Below are positions 4,352 through 5,578 of a stretch of 5,578 bases of DNA, piece after piece; position 1 is the first letter of the stretch; the number at the start of each line of letters is the position of its first letter. The stretch covers positions 1 to 5,578 of the forward strand of contig CANREI010000080.1 of the NCBI GenBank assembly GCA_947629595.1, given 5' to 3'. Under the pieces are notes generated by a model. It saw nothing but the letters and a program-made list of their open reading frames with translations, made no database searches and had not been told where the DNA came from. This stretch comes from an uncultured Alphaproteobacteria bacterium. Its GTDB lineage: Bacteria > Pseudomonadota > Alphaproteobacteria > CAAHEQ01 > UBA3637. A program made the translations under genes and the position numbers.

Positions 4352-5398
4352 TTACTCTTCGCCGGATATATCCGGAACATCAACGTCCATCACATGTTTT
4401 AATTCGGTTTTAATTTTGTCGCACAAATTTTTTCGTGCCATACGCACGGCCGATTCCACGGCACAGGCAAACGCAAACGAATCCGCCCCGCCGTGACTTT
4501 TGACCGAAATGCCGTTTAACCCTAAAAACATGGCGCCGTTATACATGCGCGGATCCATTTTCTTTTTCAGCTGATTTAAAGTCGGTTTGGCAATTAAAAA
4601 ACCGACAGAAGCAAATAAAGAACGTTTGACGGCCTGTTTCATCATGCTCGTAATGAATTTTGCCGTGCCTTCAATGGTTTTTAAAGCAACATTGCCGGAA
4701 AATCCGTCGGCAACAACCACATCGGATTTGCCCGCGCAAATATCGTTCCCTTCCACAAAGCCGACAAAATTGATTTTCCCTTCCAGCCCTTTTAAAACGC
4801 TGGCGGCTTCGCGAATTTCATCACGCCCTTTCGTTTCTTCCGAACCGATGTTCAATAACCCGATTGACGGCTTTTCGGTTTGAAACAAAACATGATGCAA
4901 CACATGCCCCATAATGGAAAACTCAATTAAATTTTGAGAGTTACACTCGGCATTGGCGCCCAAATCCAACGCCACAATCGGCCCCGTTGCTGCCGGCAGA
5001 ACCGCCGCAATGGCCGGCCGATCAATGCCGGATAATGTGCCTAAACAAATTTTGCTCATAGCCATTAACGCACCGGTATTTCCTGCCGAAACAACGGCTT
5101 TTGCATACCCGTTACGCACGGACATAATGGCTTTCCACATGCTGCTTTCCCTTCCGGAGCGAACGGCAACGGACGGCTTGGCATCGCCTTTAATAACGTC
5201 GGTTGTCGGATGAATTTTATATCTGTCATCAGGCAAACGATTGGCATCTGCCAGCTTTTTGATTTTTTCTTCATCGCCGAACAGAAAGAAAAAGACGGAT
5301 TTGTCTTTTTTCGCAACACGCGCAACGCCTTCGATAATTGCTTCCGGCGCATTATCACCGCCCATGGCGTCAATTGCTATGACAAGAGTATCGCTCAA
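4352..5398 (-). CDS. plsX: Phosphate acyltransferase PlsX
   Basis: PlsX converts acyl-ACP and phosphate to acyl-phosphate, the acyl donor for PlsY in the first step of glycerophospholipid synthesis. It is a peripheral enzyme that works at the inner face of the membrane. The 348-residue protein is of full family length and shows DAMGGDNAP (10-18), SAGNTGALM (104-112), DLGAN (145-149), GSEETKGRDE (185-194), VEGNDI (215-220), DGFSGNVALKTIEG (231-244) and GLNGISVKSHGGAD (293-306). The start is a TTG (5396-5398). An upstream TAAGGA (5405-5410), overlapping the rpmF stop codon, is well spaced, and the resulting N terminus leads straight into the first strand and DAMGGD; the next Met (residue 12) lies inside that motif and would be too late. 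The gap to rpmF is 9 bases and to fabH 11. Confidence 0.97.
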   Translation of the reverse strand: MSDTLVIAIDAMGGDNAPEAIIEGVARVAKKDKSVFFFLFGDEEKIKKLADANRLPDDRYKIHPTTDVIKGDAKPSVAVRSGRESSMWKAIMSVRNGYAKAVVSAGNTGALMAMSKICLGTLSGIDRPAIAAVLPAATGPIVALDLGANAECNSQNLIEFSIMGHVLHHVLFQTEKPSIGLLNIGSEETKGRDEIREAASVLKGLEGKINFVGFVEGNDICAGKSDVVVADGFSGNVALKTIEGTAKFITSMMKQAVKRSLFASVGFLIAKPTLNQLKKKMDPRMYNGAMFLGLNGISVKSHGGADSFAFACAVESAVRMARKNLCDKIKTELKHVMDVDVPDISGEE

Positions 5399-5407
5399 AA
5401 TAAATCC

Positions 5408-5578
5408 TTATTTTTCTGCTTGATCCGGTTTAACAATAATTTCTTTCTTGTTATATGTGCCGCATGATTCGCAAACATGATGCGGACGCACCAATTCGCC
5501 GCATTTCGGACATTCATTGCAAGCGTTTGATTTTAAAGCTAAATGCGAACGACGCATATTCTTTTTTGATTTCGATGT
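5408..5578 (-). CDS. rpmF: Ribosomal protein bL32 (start outside window)
   Basis: The visible 56 residues match bL32: TSKSKKNMRRSHLALK followed by a zinc-ribbon with the pairs CPKC and CESC around GELVRPHHV, then GTYNKKEII and a short charged tail. The family begins with about six more residues (MAVPKRK-like), so only the first few codons lie beyond the right edge. All four zinc-binding Cys are present. bL32 is a small protein of the large ribosomal subunit. The order rpmF-plsX-fabH is a well-known cluster coupling ribosome and membrane lipid genes. Its stop codon carries the ribosome binding site of plsX. Confidence 0.96.
   Translation of the reverse strand, partial: TSKSKKNMRRSHLALKSNACNECPKCGELVRPHHVCESCGTYNKKEIIVKPDQAEK

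Overview
The window looks like a chromosome piece from an AT-rich alphaproteobacterium. The right half holds the order rpmF-plsX-fabH-ihfA-merR, a housekeeping cluster I associate with alphaproteobacteria. The left half holds a prepilin-like gene of a style I associate with uncultured gut alphaproteobacteria. The organism is inferred from gene order and protein style only, not from a search.

Layout. At the left edge an apparent start codon (1-3, minus strand) with its own ribosome binding site and promoter marks a gene running leftward out of the window. Bases 98-377 hold no gene I can support. Bases 378-442 form a nested hairpin. Bases 469-706 look like a stand-alone RNA transcription unit: a sigma-70 type promoter, several stable hairpins and an intrinsic terminator, with no credible protein. 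A 34-codon small ORF (788-892) and a second promoter (859-887) lead into the main accessory gene at 918-2189. Downstream, 2190-2669 is a non-coding stretch packed with hairpins and tandem repeats. It ends at the terminator of the leftward housekeeping operon (merR 2670-3017, ihfA 3021-3308, fabH 3378-4340, plsX 4352-5398, rpmF from 5408 off the right edge).

Main interest. The 423-residue protein combines a type IV prepilin N terminus, a Thr-rich stalk, a Cys-rich module and a C-terminal C-type-lectin-like domain. Its last ~37 residues look like the variable region (VR) of a diversity-generating retroelement (DGR): a run of NNC/NNT codons for Tyr, Ser, Asp, Phe and Asn at the very end of the domain. 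No reverse transcriptase or template repeat lies in the window, so it would be a target diversified from elsewhere. The gene is flanked by two inverted copies of a nested-hairpin element. The copies keep their outer stem, internal loops and apical loop almost unchanged, while the inner 8-bp stem differs by three compensated base-pair changes. A third, diverged relative lies just behind the putative VR. This element family, its relation to the variable gene and the RNA unit upstream are the parts that may be undescribed.

The housekeeping cluster links ribosome assembly (L32), the start of phospholipid synthesis (PlsX), the start of fatty acid synthesis (FabH), a nucleoid protein (IHF) and a MerR-type regulator, read as one leftward unit that ends at 2619-2650.
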